NCBI GenBank assembly: GCA_937969125.1
Contig: CALBVA010000255.1
Coordinates: 1-27,195, forward strand
Length of the DNA stretch: 27,195 bases
Source: an uncultured Verrucomicrobiales bacterium
GTDB lineage: Bacteria; Verrucomicrobiota; Verrucomicrobiia; Verrucomicrobiales; Akkermansiaceae
Direction: 5' to 3'
The notes under the pieces were generated by a model. The model ran no database searches and had not been told where the DNA came from. It saw only the letters and a program-made list of their open reading frames with translations. Position numbers and translations under genes: made by a program. Shown here piece by piece: positions 7,530 through 16,700 of the stretch (positions are counted from its first letter, which is position 1; the number at the start of each line of letters is the position of its first letter).

Positions 7530-8441
7530 ATGGGATTTCATTTTGAAGAGGAGCACATTCTGGGTGGCTCGATCGATAATCGCACAAAGGGGAAAACGGT
7601 GATCACGATCAACTTCACGAATCACACTTCCAGCCTGGTGACGCTGCAGGGAAATCCTTGTCGAGATCTGGCGGGATCGCTCTGGAACTTCCGACACCCG
7701 TTCGCGAAGTTGGATGCGGAGCCGGGTGAACCGTGCTTTTTCATTCCTCCGCTCTGCGAGGGATCGGTGGGGCACATCAGCTACACGCGCAAGACGGAGG
7801 TCCCGGTACTGCCAATCGATGAGCACTACGACCGGCTCTTTGATGAGGACAAGGAGGACCCGCCGATGAAAATCGCACCGGTGCTGGATCTCGAGTGGTT
7901 TTCGCAGAAGTTCGGCCAAGTGGAGGTGGACTGTCAGCAGATAGCGCTGGAACTGGTGGAAATGGCGTGGTCACTGGGCGAAGAGGAGGCTGCGGAGGGG
8001 GCGCAATTGGTAAAGAAGATGCGGGAGGAGGTGATCTTAAAAAGTCAGGAGAGCATGGCGGGATTTTATGAAGAGATGGAACTCATTGAGGAATATGTGG
8101 CGGAAGATCCGGAGCCTCACGGGCTGGAAGAACAGTGCTTCCTAATCGTGCAGGAGTTTATACTCAATTCGGCGGACGACTCGGAAGAAAAGCTGAACCT
8201 GCACAGTGATCTTCTCAAGCTACAGGAGCAGATAGCGGGAGCCTTCATCCATTATGACGGTGAGGGAAACTTCGAGGATATACCCAGGACGATCAAACTC
8301 CTCGATGGGGTTCTCCCATTCATCGAGCGCGCAGCGACAGGTGCTAAATCCGTGACGGAAACGACGGCAAACCTCCTGGAAATGCTGCACATGGGGGTGT
8401 ACGCTCTACGAGAGCGATTGGCGGGCCAGCAGGAGAGTTGA
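7530..8441 (+). CDS. Acidic protein of unknown function, downstream of PcfJ-like gene
   Basis: The 303-residue product is not recognised. Its first ~100 residues look beta-rich (GKTVITINFTNHTSSLVTLQ) and include two Cys-Pro/Phe contexts (GNPCRDL, EPCFFIPPLC). The remaining two thirds are strongly acidic and helical, with stretches such as LGEEEAAEGAQLVKKMREE and LLKLQEQIAGAF. No signal peptide or membrane segment is seen, so it should be cytoplasmic. It follows the PcfJ-like gene by 46 bases on the same strand without a terminator and converges on the yihY-type gene with a 28-base gap. The marked acidity contrasts with the basic PcfJ-like partner; a physical pairing is a guess from this charge match and from the gene order only. 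No Shine-Dalgarno sequence is evident before the ATG. Confidence 0.75.
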   Translation: MGFHFEEEHILGGSIDNRTKGKTVITINFTNHTSSLVTLQGNPCRDLAGSLWNFRHPFAKLDAEPGEPCFFIPPLCEGSVGHISYTRKTEVPVLPIDEHYDRLFDEDKEDPPMKIAPVLDLEWFSQKFGQVEVDCQQIALELVEMAWSLGEEEAAEGAQLVKKMREEVILKSQESMAGFYEEMELIEEYVAEDPEPHGLEEQCFLIVQEFILNSADDSEEKLNLHSDLLKLQEQIAGAFIHYDGEGNFEDIPRTIKLLDGVLPFIERAATGAKSVTETTANLLEMLHMGVYALRERLAGQQES

Positions 8442-8469
8442 GGTTGAGCAGTGGCGAGGGCGGCGAATC

Positions 8470-9318
8470 TCACCCCCGCTGGCGGGCGAACTTTACCTCC
8501 ATGCGGACGATCAGTGCTCCGAAAAGGAGGACCATAACATTGTAATAGATCCAAAGCAGGACAACAAGGAAGGACCCGATGAGCCCATAGACACTGAGGT
8601 TATCCCCGAAGGAAAGGAGCTGAAGAACCCGACTGCCAAGTTCCCAGAGTCCGGCAGCAATCATTCCGCCAACGAGGGCGAGGAGCCAGGTGACTTTCTC
8701 CTTGGAGAGGAAGCGGTAGATGAGGGTGAGGAGGATGACATTGACCACCGAACTGATGATGAGAGAGGAGTATTTCAAGACCTCCGGCATGACAGGAAAT
8801 CGCTCCGAGCCGGCGGAGGCGAGGGCGCGGATGGCAAAGCCGCTGACGAACATGACGACGATGACAATGCCGATGCCGAGAATCATACCGATCGAGCGGA
8901 GGCGGCTTTTGAGGAGGAGCTTAATAGAGGGCCAGAAGCCGCGGTGTTTCTTCAGCCGCTTGACGTCCCAGATGCGGTAAAAGGCGCGGTCCAGCTGTGC
9001 GAAAATGAGGGTGGCGGCGAAGAAGAAGGCGACGAAGGCGAGAGGCCCGGTGGTGGGTGAACCGGTCTGAATTTGACCGATGAGGCGGCTCATTGACTCA
9101 CCGAACTCCGGGGAAATCTGGGTCGAGATGAGGCCAATGATCTCCTCCTTTGCGCTGGGACCGCCGGACATGAAGCGGAAAAAGAAGCCCACTCCGGAGA
9201 GCAGGATGATCATGAGGGGGAAGAGGGAAAGGGCTCCGTAGTAGGCCACGCCGGCGGCGAGCGAGGTGCACTCATAGTGTCCCCAGGCGTTCGCGATGGC
9301 CCCGATCCGTTTCAGCAT
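8470..9318 (-). CDS. YihY/virulence factor BrkB family membrane protein
   Basis: The 282-residue product matches the YihY/BrkB family (PF03631), inner-membrane proteins with six transmembrane helices. Family marks are the first helix with AAGVAYYGALSLFPLMIIL near residues 22-40, LDRAFYRIWDVK in the cytoplasmic loop, and the last helices with SVYGLIGSFLVVLLWIYY. Length is normal for the short form of the family (about 280-300). The molecular function is not settled; early claims of RNase BN activity for E. coli YihY were withdrawn in favour of another gene, and a transport or envelope role is likely. A possible small ORF ends 37 bases upstream on the same strand. It converges with the 303-aa gene and shares no clear terminator with it. 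Confidence 0.92.
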   Translation of the reverse strand: MLKRIGAIANAWGHYECTSLAAGVAYYGALSLFPLMIILLSGVGFFFRFMSGGPSAKEEIIGLISTQISPEFGESMSRLIGQIQTGSPTTGPLAFVAFFFAATLIFAQLDRAFYRIWDVKRLKKHRGFWPSIKLLLKSRLRSIGMILGIGIVIVVMFVSGFAIRALASAGSERFPVMPEVLKYSSLIISSVVNVILLTLIYRFLSKEKVTWLLALVGGMIAAGLWELGSRVLQLLSFGDNLSVYGLIGSFLVVLLWIYYNVMVLLFGALIVRMEVKFARQRG

Positions 9319-9355
9319 GTCGAAGGATAGATCCAGCCGAGCGCATCACAAGGTG

Positions 9356-9490
9356 CTACTGAGCCGCAGCCTTCTTCCGCTCTCTTTTCTCGCGGTATTT
9401 CCACTCATGGACGAGGTCTTCCGGTTTCACGGAGGAGGCTTGGCCGGTCACCCCGCCGCTTCTTTCGAGAGGTGCTTCCGATACACGGAT
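9356..9490 (-). CDS. Candidate small ORF (31-45 aa) upstream of yihY-type gene, start uncertain
   Basis: The minus-strand frame ending at TAG 9356-9358 encodes a charged C-terminus containing VKPEDLVHEWKYREKRERKK and then AAAQ. This looks like a genuine helical protein end rather than random translation. The frame is closed by TAA just upstream and contains no ATG. The choices are GTG 9449-9451 (31 aa), GTG 9428-9430 (24 aa), or a rare ATC at 9488-9490 (44-45 codons with the stop), which is the only one with a perfect purine-rich AGGGAG six bases upstream. It precedes the YihY/BrkB gene by 37 bases, so the two could be co-transcribed. It might also be the tail of a gene whose N-terminal half has been lost. 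No family recognised. Confidence 0.33.
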   Translation of the reverse strand: MRVSEAPLERSGGVTGQASSVKPEDLVHEWKYREKRERKKAAAQ

Positions 9491-9950
9491 AAAAAACTCC
9501 CTGCTAGACTCTTACAAGCACACCCACCTTTTGCGCGGAGGTTATTTTTGTGATTCCTGTCTTTCTTAACTGAAAATTAATGATTTGAATGACATCTCCC
9601 TTCCGCCTTGCAACAAGCGAAGTGTGAGACACTTCAGGGACGGGATGTTCCAACTGCCATCCCCTCTCTGATCTCCCACCCCTCCATCATCACTCACTCT
9701 TCGGCGCACCCGGCCTCCTGGCGGCGCTGCGAAATTTTCTCACCCACGCCAATCAACAAGAGAAAGTGTCGCTTTGTTAGAAAGGAGCAGCTCGCCATCC
9801 AAACGCTGATAAATCCGACCGCTTCCTCAGCCTCCACTGCGACTACCGCAGCAGTTCACAAGGTGCAGCTCGGTTAAATTTTCAGCGTTCTCTACGAACG
9901 CTTTACACGAGGAGATCGCTCAGAGAGTGGGAGGGAGTCAGCAAGAGGCT
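9491..9950. other. Gene-free interval with small hairpins
   Basis: No coding frame in either direction looks real over these 460 bases. Short stems are GAAGTGT-GAG-ACACTTC (9619-9635), CTGCG/CGCAG (9837-9851) and AGCGTTC/GAACGCT (9884-9902). The stretch 9540-9600 is AT-rich and could hold promoters for the leftward unit, but no good -35/-10 pair was found. Confidence 0.4.
9884..9902 (-). terminator. Hairpin downstream of the regulator stub, weak terminator
   Basis: Read leftward, AGCGTTC-GTAGA-GAACGCT forms a 7-bp stem about 50 bases after the stop codon of the regulator stub, followed by GAAAATTT rather than a clean T-run. The position is that expected of the old terminator of that lost gene. 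Confidence 0.3.
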
Positions 9951-10058
9951 TTAGTCTTTTCGGACGGCTCCTTGACCAATGGAAAGCATTTGGATATGTT
10001 CGGAGGTGTTAATCGCCTCGCTGATGATTAGCTTGATGGCCGCCTCCCCAAGCCCGTC
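9951..10058 (-). pseudogene. C-terminal stub of a probable LacI/GalR-type transcription regulator
   Basis: The minus-strand frame ending at TAA 9951-9953 encodes SGDGLGEAAIKLIISEAI, NTSEHIQMLSIGQGAVRKD. LacI-family sensor domains typically finish with a helix of the type LGxxAxxLLxxxI, a linker, and a strand ending in VRxS just before the stop; this stub follows that order. Upstream of about 10058 the frame stays open but turns into unrelated sequence (REKNLFGNHC) that overlaps the start of the secreted-protein gene at 10077, so the DNA-binding domain and most of the sensor are missing. A deletion or rearrangement has probably joined the stub to the present neighbour. The family assignment rests on about 37 residues and is tentative; another helix-strand C-terminus is possible. 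Confidence 0.42.
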
Positions 10059-10076
10059 ACCCGATAATTGATCACA

Positions 10077-11465
10077 ATGATTACCAAAAAGATTTTTCTC
10101 GCGACCTGGGCCACCGTGGTCGCAGCTCCTTCTCTCGTCAGTGCCAATGATAATTTCGCGGATGCGGAAGTCATTAACTACACCGGCTCACCTATCGCCA
10201 TCGCCGCGACCACGGAGGGTGCCTCGACCGAGGCGAACGAAATGTTGCACGACGGGGTGGGTAATCAATCCGTCTGGTATCAATTCACCCCGTCCACCAA
10301 TACGCGACTGGAAGTGGAGATCACTTACGAAATGGGCCAGGCCTCGGTTCTGGATGCGGTTCTCGCCATTTATAACGGGACTTCATTGAGCGACCTGCAA
10401 GTGGTGAGCCGCTACTCCACTCTCTTCGTGCCCGCGACAAGCCGCCGTGGGGTGGCTGGCCGGAACGATGCGAATGAGCCGCTTTCGCCCAATGCCTACC
10501 TCACTCTGGATGTCACCGCCGGGACTACTTATTACATCGCGGTCTCGGGTGAGAATAATCGGGGGGTCTTTACCCTGAATCTCCGGCCAACCCGGAATAC
10601 GCTGCAACCGCTGGTGGAACTCCTGCCCACCCAATCGATGTGGAGACACCTCATCGCCCAGGATGGCGGCATGCCAGTGGACCCGAACAGCCAGGATCCC
10701 AATCTCGATTTCTATTCCACCTGGCAGCGGGACTCGAACTACGATGGCCCGACCTTCGCCGGCCCCTCCATGGCCCCAGTGGGATATAATGAGGTGAAGA
10801 ACCTTATCAACCCTGGCGCGAGTAACCTCTGGATCATGGGATCCTCAGAAGCGCCTCCATCAGGCCAGCGCTACACTGCGTATCTTAAGACGACCTTCAC
10901 CCCGGACCAACCGGTGGGCGGAATCGGGATCGAGGGTGTCTTTGATGATGGGGCGATTATTTATATTAATGGGACCGAGGTCACCCGGATCAATATGCCT
11001 GCCGGGGCTAATCCCAACGATTGGCAGACCCTTTCGCAGGATCAAAACCTTCCGGAGGCCCCCGGGACAGAATCCGAGCTCTTCATCCATTACCGGAATA
11101 TCGCCGGTCTGAACCTTCCCGCCGGCCAGCCGGTCGATATCGCAGTGAGTCTGCACAATGGCTCCGCAGGAAGCAGCGACATGGGGATGGATCTAAGGAT
11201 CTTCGGAACTGCCGAGGGGGAGCCTGCGCCACCGCCGGCCATCAAGGCACGAATCGAGCCAGAGCCGGAAGTTGGAACCTTCCGCCTCATCTGGGATGCC
11301 ACCGCGAACACACCTTATAACATCGAGTCTAGTAGAACATTGAAGGAAGACGATTGGTCTGTCGTCAATGTGAACCCCATCATCAGAACCATGAGTGGGG
11401 AGACTTTTCAGACTCTAACCGATGCGAGCGGGAAGCAATTCTGGCGGGTCGTCCCCGCGCCCTAA
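10077..11465 (+). CDS. Secreted beta-rich protein with pre-peptidase-like N-terminal domain
   Basis: The 462-residue product has a Sec signal peptide (MITKKIF, hydrophobic core, cleavage likely after residue 23, VSA-NDN). The mature part starts NDNFADAEVI and runs through SVWYQFTPS, LDAVLAIYNG and AGTTYYIAVSG, the hallmark order of pre-peptidase C-terminal-like (PPC-type) beta domains that often begin with NDNFANA in Verrucomicrobia. The middle (about residues 260-385) has AYLKTTFTPDQ and VFDDGAIIYINGTEV, a jelly-roll type domain seen in surface and carbohydrate-related proteins. The C-terminal 60 residues (FRLIWDATANTPYNIESSRT, ending FWRVVPAP) resemble the short verrucomicrobial tail domain of the type 'tWxaxpgxtYxiexStdl...fyRv'. 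No catalytic motif is seen, so a binding or matrix role is inferred. ATG 10077 is preferred to TTG 10068 because the signal peptide needs no extra residues. Confidence 0.82.
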   Translation: MITKKIFLATWATVVAAPSLVSANDNFADAEVINYTGSPIAIAATTEGASTEANEMLHDGVGNQSVWYQFTPSTNTRLEVEITYEMGQASVLDAVLAIYNGTSLSDLQVVSRYSTLFVPATSRRGVAGRNDANEPLSPNAYLTLDVTAGTTYYIAVSGENNRGVFTLNLRPTRNTLQPLVELLPTQSMWRHLIAQDGGMPVDPNSQDPNLDFYSTWQRDSNYDGPTFAGPSMAPVGYNEVKNLINPGASNLWIMGSSEAPPSGQRYTAYLKTTFTPDQPVGGIGIEGVFDDGAIIYINGTEVTRINMPAGANPNDWQTLSQDQNLPEAPGTESELFIHYRNIAGLNLPAGQPVDIAVSLHNGSAGSSDMGMDLRIFGTAEGEPAPPPAIKARIEPEPEVGTFRLIWDATANTPYNIESSRTLKEDDWSVVNVNPIIRTMSGETFQTLTDASGKQFWRVVPAP

Positions 11466-11474
11466 TCACCCCCA

Positions 11475-12344
11475 ATGGCCAGGGATCACATCAAGCTCCA
11501 GATCATCATCATCATCTGGGGCTTCACCGCCGTTTTGGGTGACCTAATCACGCTGCCTGCCCCTGTTTTAGTGGCCTGGCGCACCGCGATGGCAGCTGCC
11601 ATCCTATTAATCTGGCTGCGAAGAAAAGTAATCATTCCAGCCAAAGACGCCCTCATCTTCACCGCGACCGGCCTGGTGATTGGGGCGCATTGGGTGACCT
11701 TCTTCCTCGCAGTGGACATGGCTAATGTCTCCATTTGCATGGTTGGGCTAGCGACGCTCTCACTCTGGACCGCGATTCTGGAACCGCTGATGGTGCGTGG
11801 CCGCAGGTTCCGACAAATCGACCTCATCTTCGGCATGATTGTGCTCGGTGGAGTGGCAGTCATCTTCCGGAGCGAGCTGGGATACAGCCATGGTTTTCTC
11901 GTCGCCCTGCTATCAGCTTTTCTCGCAGCGATTTTTTCGGTGCTCAATAGTTTCCACATCAAAAAAGCAGGTCACCTTGTCATCACCTTTTATGAGATGG
12001 CGGGAGGGTTCATCCTGGCTTTAGCCTACCTGGTAGTCAGCGGCCATCCGGTGCCTGCGCCGGCCCCGCTCGATTGGCTATGGCTAACGATCCTTTCGAT
12101 CTTCTGCACCGTGATCGCCTTTTCAGCCTATGTGGAGTTGCTAAAGCGAATGAGCGTCTTCACGATTAACTTCGCAAACAATCTGGAGCCAGTTTACGGC
12201 ATCCTTCTGGCGGCGTTGATTCTCAGCGACCACGAACACCTCAATACAGGCTTCTATACCGGGGCATCGGTGATTCTGGGAGCGGTGCTGGGGTATCCGA
12301 TAATCAACCAACTCACCCGCCGGAGCCACCGTGAGTCCGCGTAA
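11475..12344 (+). CDS. EamA (DMT superfamily) transporter
   Basis: The 289-residue protein contains about ten hydrophobic helices arranged as two EamA repeats (PF00892), the layout of drug/metabolite transporters such as RhaT and YdcZ-like exporters. The first helix has IIIIIWGFTAVLGDLI and the helix after the first loop has VAWRTAMAAAILLIW, matching the family's WG and R(T/F) positions. The second repeat ends with NNLEPVYGILLAALIL, the typical x-EPV motif of EamA proteins. The substrate is unknown; export of amino acids or metabolites is common in the family. The gene begins nine bases after the secreted-protein stop, so the two are likely one transcript. Confidence 0.92.
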   Translation: MARDHIKLQIIIIIWGFTAVLGDLITLPAPVLVAWRTAMAAAILLIWLRRKVIIPAKDALIFTATGLVIGAHWVTFFLAVDMANVSICMVGLATLSLWTAILEPLMVRGRRFRQIDLIFGMIVLGGVAVIFRSELGYSHGFLVALLSAFLAAIFSVLNSFHIKKAGHLVITFYEMAGGFILALAYLVVSGHPVPAPAPLDWLWLTILSIFCTVIAFSAYVELLKRMSVFTINFANNLEPVYGILLAALILSDHEHLNTGFYTGASVILGAVLGYPIINQLTRRSHRESA

Positions 12345-12518
12345 ATGCCTCCTCGTTTCAATTTCCCAATGAATGCTGTCCGACTTGAAGCGGACGCCCC
12401 ATCCACCGGGAGCCATCAGGCCAAAGCCATGACACTGAGACACTATTCACTGAGACAACGCGAACGCCTGGAATTTTATCCGTTGCAATGAGAAACCGCC
12501 CACTTTAGCTTCTCATCA

Positions 12519-13295
12519 ATGATGAAAAAACTTCGGATCCTCGCTGCATTCTTTTCCTTCAGCCTCGCAACGGCTGATGAAAAACCTGCCTCCGAGACCG
12601 CAAAAACAGATACCGCGGAAAAGAAAGAAGAGTGGATTCAAATTTTCAATGGCAAGGATCTCAAAGACTGGACACCCCACTTCACCGGTCACCCGCTCGG
12701 GGAAAACTTCCGAGACACCTTCAAAGTAAAGGACGGTATTCTGAGTGTCGATTATTCCGGATGGGAGGAATTCAAAGGAGAATTTGGCCACCTTTATTAC
12801 AAGACGCCCTACTCGCACTATCGCATTCGCGCAACCTATCGCTTCGTCGGCAAGCAGCTCAAAGGCGGTCCCCGCTGGGCCAAGCGGAACAATGGGCTCA
12901 TGCTCCATTGCCAGGATCCCAAGACCCTCAAGAAAGATCAAAAATTCCCCGCCAGCATCGAGGTGCAACTCCTCGGCGGACTCTCGGATGGCAAGGATCG
13001 CCCTACTCTCAATATCGCCACTCCGGGAACGCACGTTGTGTGGAAGGGGAAACTCCAAAAAAAACACTTACTGAAAACCGAAGGCCCTACCTTCCACGGT
13101 GACCAATGGGTCACCGTCGAAGTCGAAGTGCGGGGAGACAAGCTGAAGCACATCATCGATGGCAAAACGATCTGCGAATACTCCGGCGTCCAACTGGACG
13201 ACGGCACTCCCTTGACCAAAGGCTGGATTTCCATCCAAGCCGAAACCGGTCCCTGCGAGTTCAAGAAAATCGAAATTCTGGAGCTGAAGGAGTAG
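12519..13295 (+). CDS. DUF1080 (3-keto-disaccharide hydrolase) family secreted protein
   Basis: The 258-residue product has a short signal peptide (MMKKLRILAAFFSFSLATA, cleavage likely before DEK), a linker rich in Lys, Glu and Thr (about residues 20-37), then a DUF1080 domain (PF06439) from IQIFNGKDLKDWTPH to the end. The fold is a concanavalin-like jelly roll; LHCQDPKT, SIEVQLLGG and the final GWISIQAETGPCEFKKIEIL are typical. Members hydrolyse 3-keto-glycosides or act as secreted glycan-related proteins, and they are expanded in Planctomycetes and Verrucomicrobia. A second ATG follows the first directly, and either may serve as the start. The 174 bases upstream hold a stem (GTCCG/CGGAC near 12379) and a short repeated CACTGAGACA near 12432-12458, but no clear promoter. 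The downstream neighbour is a transposase fragment four bases away. Confidence 0.88.
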   Translation: MMKKLRILAAFFSFSLATADEKPASETAKTDTAEKKEEWIQIFNGKDLKDWTPHFTGHPLGENFRDTFKVKDGILSVDYSGWEEFKGEFGHLYYKTPYSHYRIRATYRFVGKQLKGGPRWAKRNNGLMLHCQDPKTLKKDQKFPASIEVQLLGGLSDGKDRPTLNIATPGTHVVWKGKLQKKHLLKTEGPTFHGDQWVTVEVEVRGDKLKHIIDGKTICEYSGVQLDDGTPLTKGWISIQAETGPCEFKKIEILELKE

Positions 13296-13299
13296 CCCT

Positions 13300-13573
13300 T
13301 TGATCGGCGAAAATAACTTAGAAATCGAAGGAAAGCACCTCGGTATCGACTCCAGCTTCATCGAAGCCAACGCCTCCCTGCGCGCCCTTCAAGCATCGCA
13401 ACACAGAGGAAGCCTACTGGGACCACCTCAAAAAACTGGCCGCAGAAGCCGGCATCGACACCACGGATACCAAGGCCGTGCGCAACTTTGACCGCACCCG
13501 CAAGGGTCGCAAAACCAGCAACACCGAGTGGGTCAACCCACACGATGAGACCAACTTTCACCTTAAAAACTAA
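13300..13573 (+). pseudogene. Frameshifted transposase fragment (IS1182-like, DDE type)
   Basis: Two frames join to give a recognisable middle part of an IS1182-group transposase. The first frame reads HLGIDSSFIEANASLRAL (to about 13389); after one extra base the next frame reads KHRNTEEAYWDHLKKLAAEA, GIDTTDTKAVRNFDRTRKGR and KTSNTEWVNPHDE (13391-13550), ending in unrelated TNFHLKN and TAA at 13571-13573. IS1182 proteins normally carry the DxS(T)xxxANASLR motif followed by FDRKRKGKKxSNxEWVNPHDP. The N-terminal DUF772 part, the rest of the catalytic domain and the C-terminus are all missing. This is a dead remnant only four bases after the DUF1080 gene. Confidence 0.85.
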
Positions 13574-13653
13574 AATTTCGAGAGAGCTGTTAGAGCTTTT
13601 TCTCGGTCGAGTTGCTGAAAATTTCCGGCTCGGAAAATTCGCAAAACACCTCC

Positions 13654-13783
13654 TTTTTCAGCAGGCTGCTAATCGAGGTCTCCAATAGTGCGAGGGATTT
13701 TCAGAGACTCGGATACTGCACGTTCACCAACGAGTGGCCTCTGATTTTTCCTCGCTGACAAGAAGCATCGCTGCTGCTGAAAT
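13654..13783. repeat. Possible inverted-repeat end sequences of a decayed element
   Basis: TTTTTCAGCAGGCTGCTAA (13654-13672) contains AGCAG-G-CTGCT and resembles ends of some DDE-transposase elements. The reverse complement of 13769-13783 reads CATTTCAGCAGCAGC, sharing about ten bases with it, and the reverse complement of 13606-13616 region reads ATTTTCAGCAAC. The region lies between the transposase fragment and the giant gene. The similarity is short and could be chance. Confidence 0.22.
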
Positions 13784-13791
13784 GACAGCCT

Positions 13792-16700
13792 ATGGGGATT
13801 CGACTTCTCTTCCTTTTCTTCTGCCTTGCGACTGCTCTCTCCGCTCAGGAAATCATTCCGAATGAAAAAGCGACGCGCTATCATAAACTACTCCTGAAAC
13901 GTCCGGGTAATACCACCGTCTTCAGCCGCTTCGTGGAGGCCTGGCTGGATACGGCTGAGAAGGATGAATTGAAAAAGTGGCTGGAAGATGCAGCGGACAC
14001 AGGCGACGCAAGCCATTGGCGGATTCTTGCGGCCTATCATGACTACCTCGGCAAGGATCAGGCTGCGCTGGAGGCCCTCCATCAAGCGGTAAAGAAATCG
14101 CCGAAATTGCCCGAGCTGCGCATGGCACGGGCGAAGCTGCAAGCTCGCTTACTGGTCTTTGAGGCTGCTTTGACCGATCTGGAAATCGCAATCTCAATGG
14201 GCGATGAGAAATACCTCGCTGAAGCCTCGAAGCTGCGCGGCGTCTATCTGGCACGGGCTGGGCGAATCAATGAAGCCTTGAAAGCGTGGACGGAGCTCAT
14301 TGACAAATACCCGAGGGATGAGGAACTGAGAGAAGACCTCATTGAAATTCTGGTGGCGGAGGGACTGCACGCTGATGCGGCGGCGAATGCGGTGAAGCTG
14401 GTGGCGATGACCAAGGATCCTTATCAGGCCGCCCTGCGAAAGCTGCGTCTGGGCGATCTGCAGATCCTGAGTGATGATCGAAAGGCCGGGCTGAAAACTT
14501 ATGAGGAGATCGTGGCGGCGACGGGTGCCGGGACGTGGCTGGAGCGCGAGGTGCTGGCACAGATCGAGCGGGTCTTTCTACGGGGTGATGATGTGAAAGG
14601 GCTGCGGGATTTTTATCAGAAGCTGATGGAAGCCCATCCTCGGCGGATCTCGATCCGGAAGGCGCTGGCCCACCAAATGGCGGCGAATCAAGAGCTGGCG
14701 GAGGCGACAAAACTCTTCCGGGAGGTCATTCAAATCACTCCGGGCGATTTAGGAAATAGGGAAGAATTCATCAGCTTTCTAGAGACGAACAAACAGTGGA
14801 AGGAAGCGGGAGCAGAGCTGCGTGAACTCATCAAACAGCGACCAGACGATGCGCAGCTCTGGGAGCATCTGGCACGGGTGGAGGCAGCGATGGAAAACAG
14901 CGATGGAGTGAAGGCCGCGCTGGCGGAGCTTCTCCGAATCCGACGTGATACGGCAGAAGGAATGATCGCAGTGGCGACCCTGCACGCCCAAGCGGGACTG
15001 GAGAAAGAGGCGGAAAAAATCCTGCGAGAGGCGCGGGACGCTTACCCGGAATCCGACGAACCAACAGAAGCCCTGGCTTCTCATTTGATTCGGAACGAAG
15101 GGAATGAGGAGGCCATTGAACTGTGGCGAAAGATGGCGGAGGGAGGAGATCGGGAGACGCTCCTGCGGATCAGTCGTTCACTTTCGAGCCACGGTGAGGA
15201 GCGGCAGGCCTTCACGCTGCTGCAGGCACGGCTGGATGATTTCCATGAAGACCCGCTAGTGCTGACGCGCTTTTGCCAGTTGGCACGGAGCGAGGAGGAC
15301 TCGGCGACCGCCATTCCATTCGCGGTGCGATTGGTCGATTTGGCAAAGGCTCCGACCGAGCTGGAGAGCGCGGTGAAGCTAACCACCGGCCTGGCTCTGC
15401 AGGCGAAAAAGCTGGATGAGACGATCGCAGAGGTGGAGGAGTCCGCTCCCTCGGTGAAGGGCCAATGCCTCCTCGCCGGCCTCGTCACCCGGCTCGGTGA
15501 TCACGCCCGGGCCAAGGTGATTTTGGAGAAAGCGGAAGAGGCGGATGATTCCCTGCTGACAAAATTCTTCCGGGTGCATCTGGAGGAGGAATTGGGAAAT
15601 GATGAGCGCGCAATCACGCTGCTCCGCAAAATCATCAAACTGCCGGAGGGGCGAAAGACGGTCCACTTCCGGCGGCTCGTGATGCTCTTGGAAAGATCAT
15701 ACAACTATGAAGGTGCCCTCGCTGCGGTGGAAGAATGGAAGCGCTCCGCACCCGGTGACCAATCGGCCTGGTTGCGGCGGGCGGACCTTCTGTTAGAGAA
15801 TGAGAAACCGGAGGAATCGATCACGGAGCTGCGGCGCTTGATCGGGAAATTTGGCCCGAAGCCGGAAACCCGTGCGCGACTTGCAGAAGCCCTGCATGAG
15901 GGTGGCGAACTCCGACCGGCTCGGAGAATCTACGAGCAACTCTATGAAGAAGCCGAAGAGCTACAGGCGAAATTGAAATGGGTGGCACCGCTAGCCCGGG
16001 TAGCGAAGGAGCAAGGAGAACTAGCCGGGCTGCTGGAGGACTTCGAGCGGCGGAAGAGGGCAAACCCGGGATCAGTCGCTCCCCTGCTGGCGATCGCGGA
16101 GGTGCATCGGGAACTAGATCATCCGGAGAAGCGGAGGTCGGCGCTGCTGGAGGCCTCACGTCGTCGCCCGGATGACGTGCAGCTGCTGCTGCGGATGGCG
16201 CGCGAGGAGGAACGGGCCGGGGAATATGATCGAGCAAAGGGAATCCTGGAGGATGCGATCAAGAAGGACCGCTCCGATAAGGCGCTCCGTCAACTCGCGA
16301 ATCTCCATCTCAAGCGTGGAGAGATCCAATCCGGCCTGCGTCTCCTGAGTCAGATCCCCGGCGAGTTCGAGGACCCTAGAAACATCGAGGCCACGACCAA
16401 TGCCCTCCTCGCGGGTGGCGAGGTCAATGCGGCCCTGAACCACCTTAGCGGCCTCATTGGAAATCACCCGAATGACTGGCGGCTGCAATACCTACTAGGG
16501 ATCTGCTACGAGCTGGAGGAGGAACGAGAGAGGGCCTTCGAGATCTACGCCTCTCTCCAGGATGTCACCAATGAAATCAGCGGGGTGAAACCGCTGCTCA
16601 CGCGAAAGATTCTCCGGCGAGATGAGCCTGCGAGATTCCCGGGGCTGCCGGGTGGCTGGAATGAGATGGGAGTGCTTGAGAATTCAATCTCGTATGAAAC

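Noticed and set aside
9296..9553. Rightward 85-codon ORF opposite the yihY-type upstream region
   Set aside because: The opposite strand encodes the more protein-like charged C-terminus, and the rightward translation has no features.
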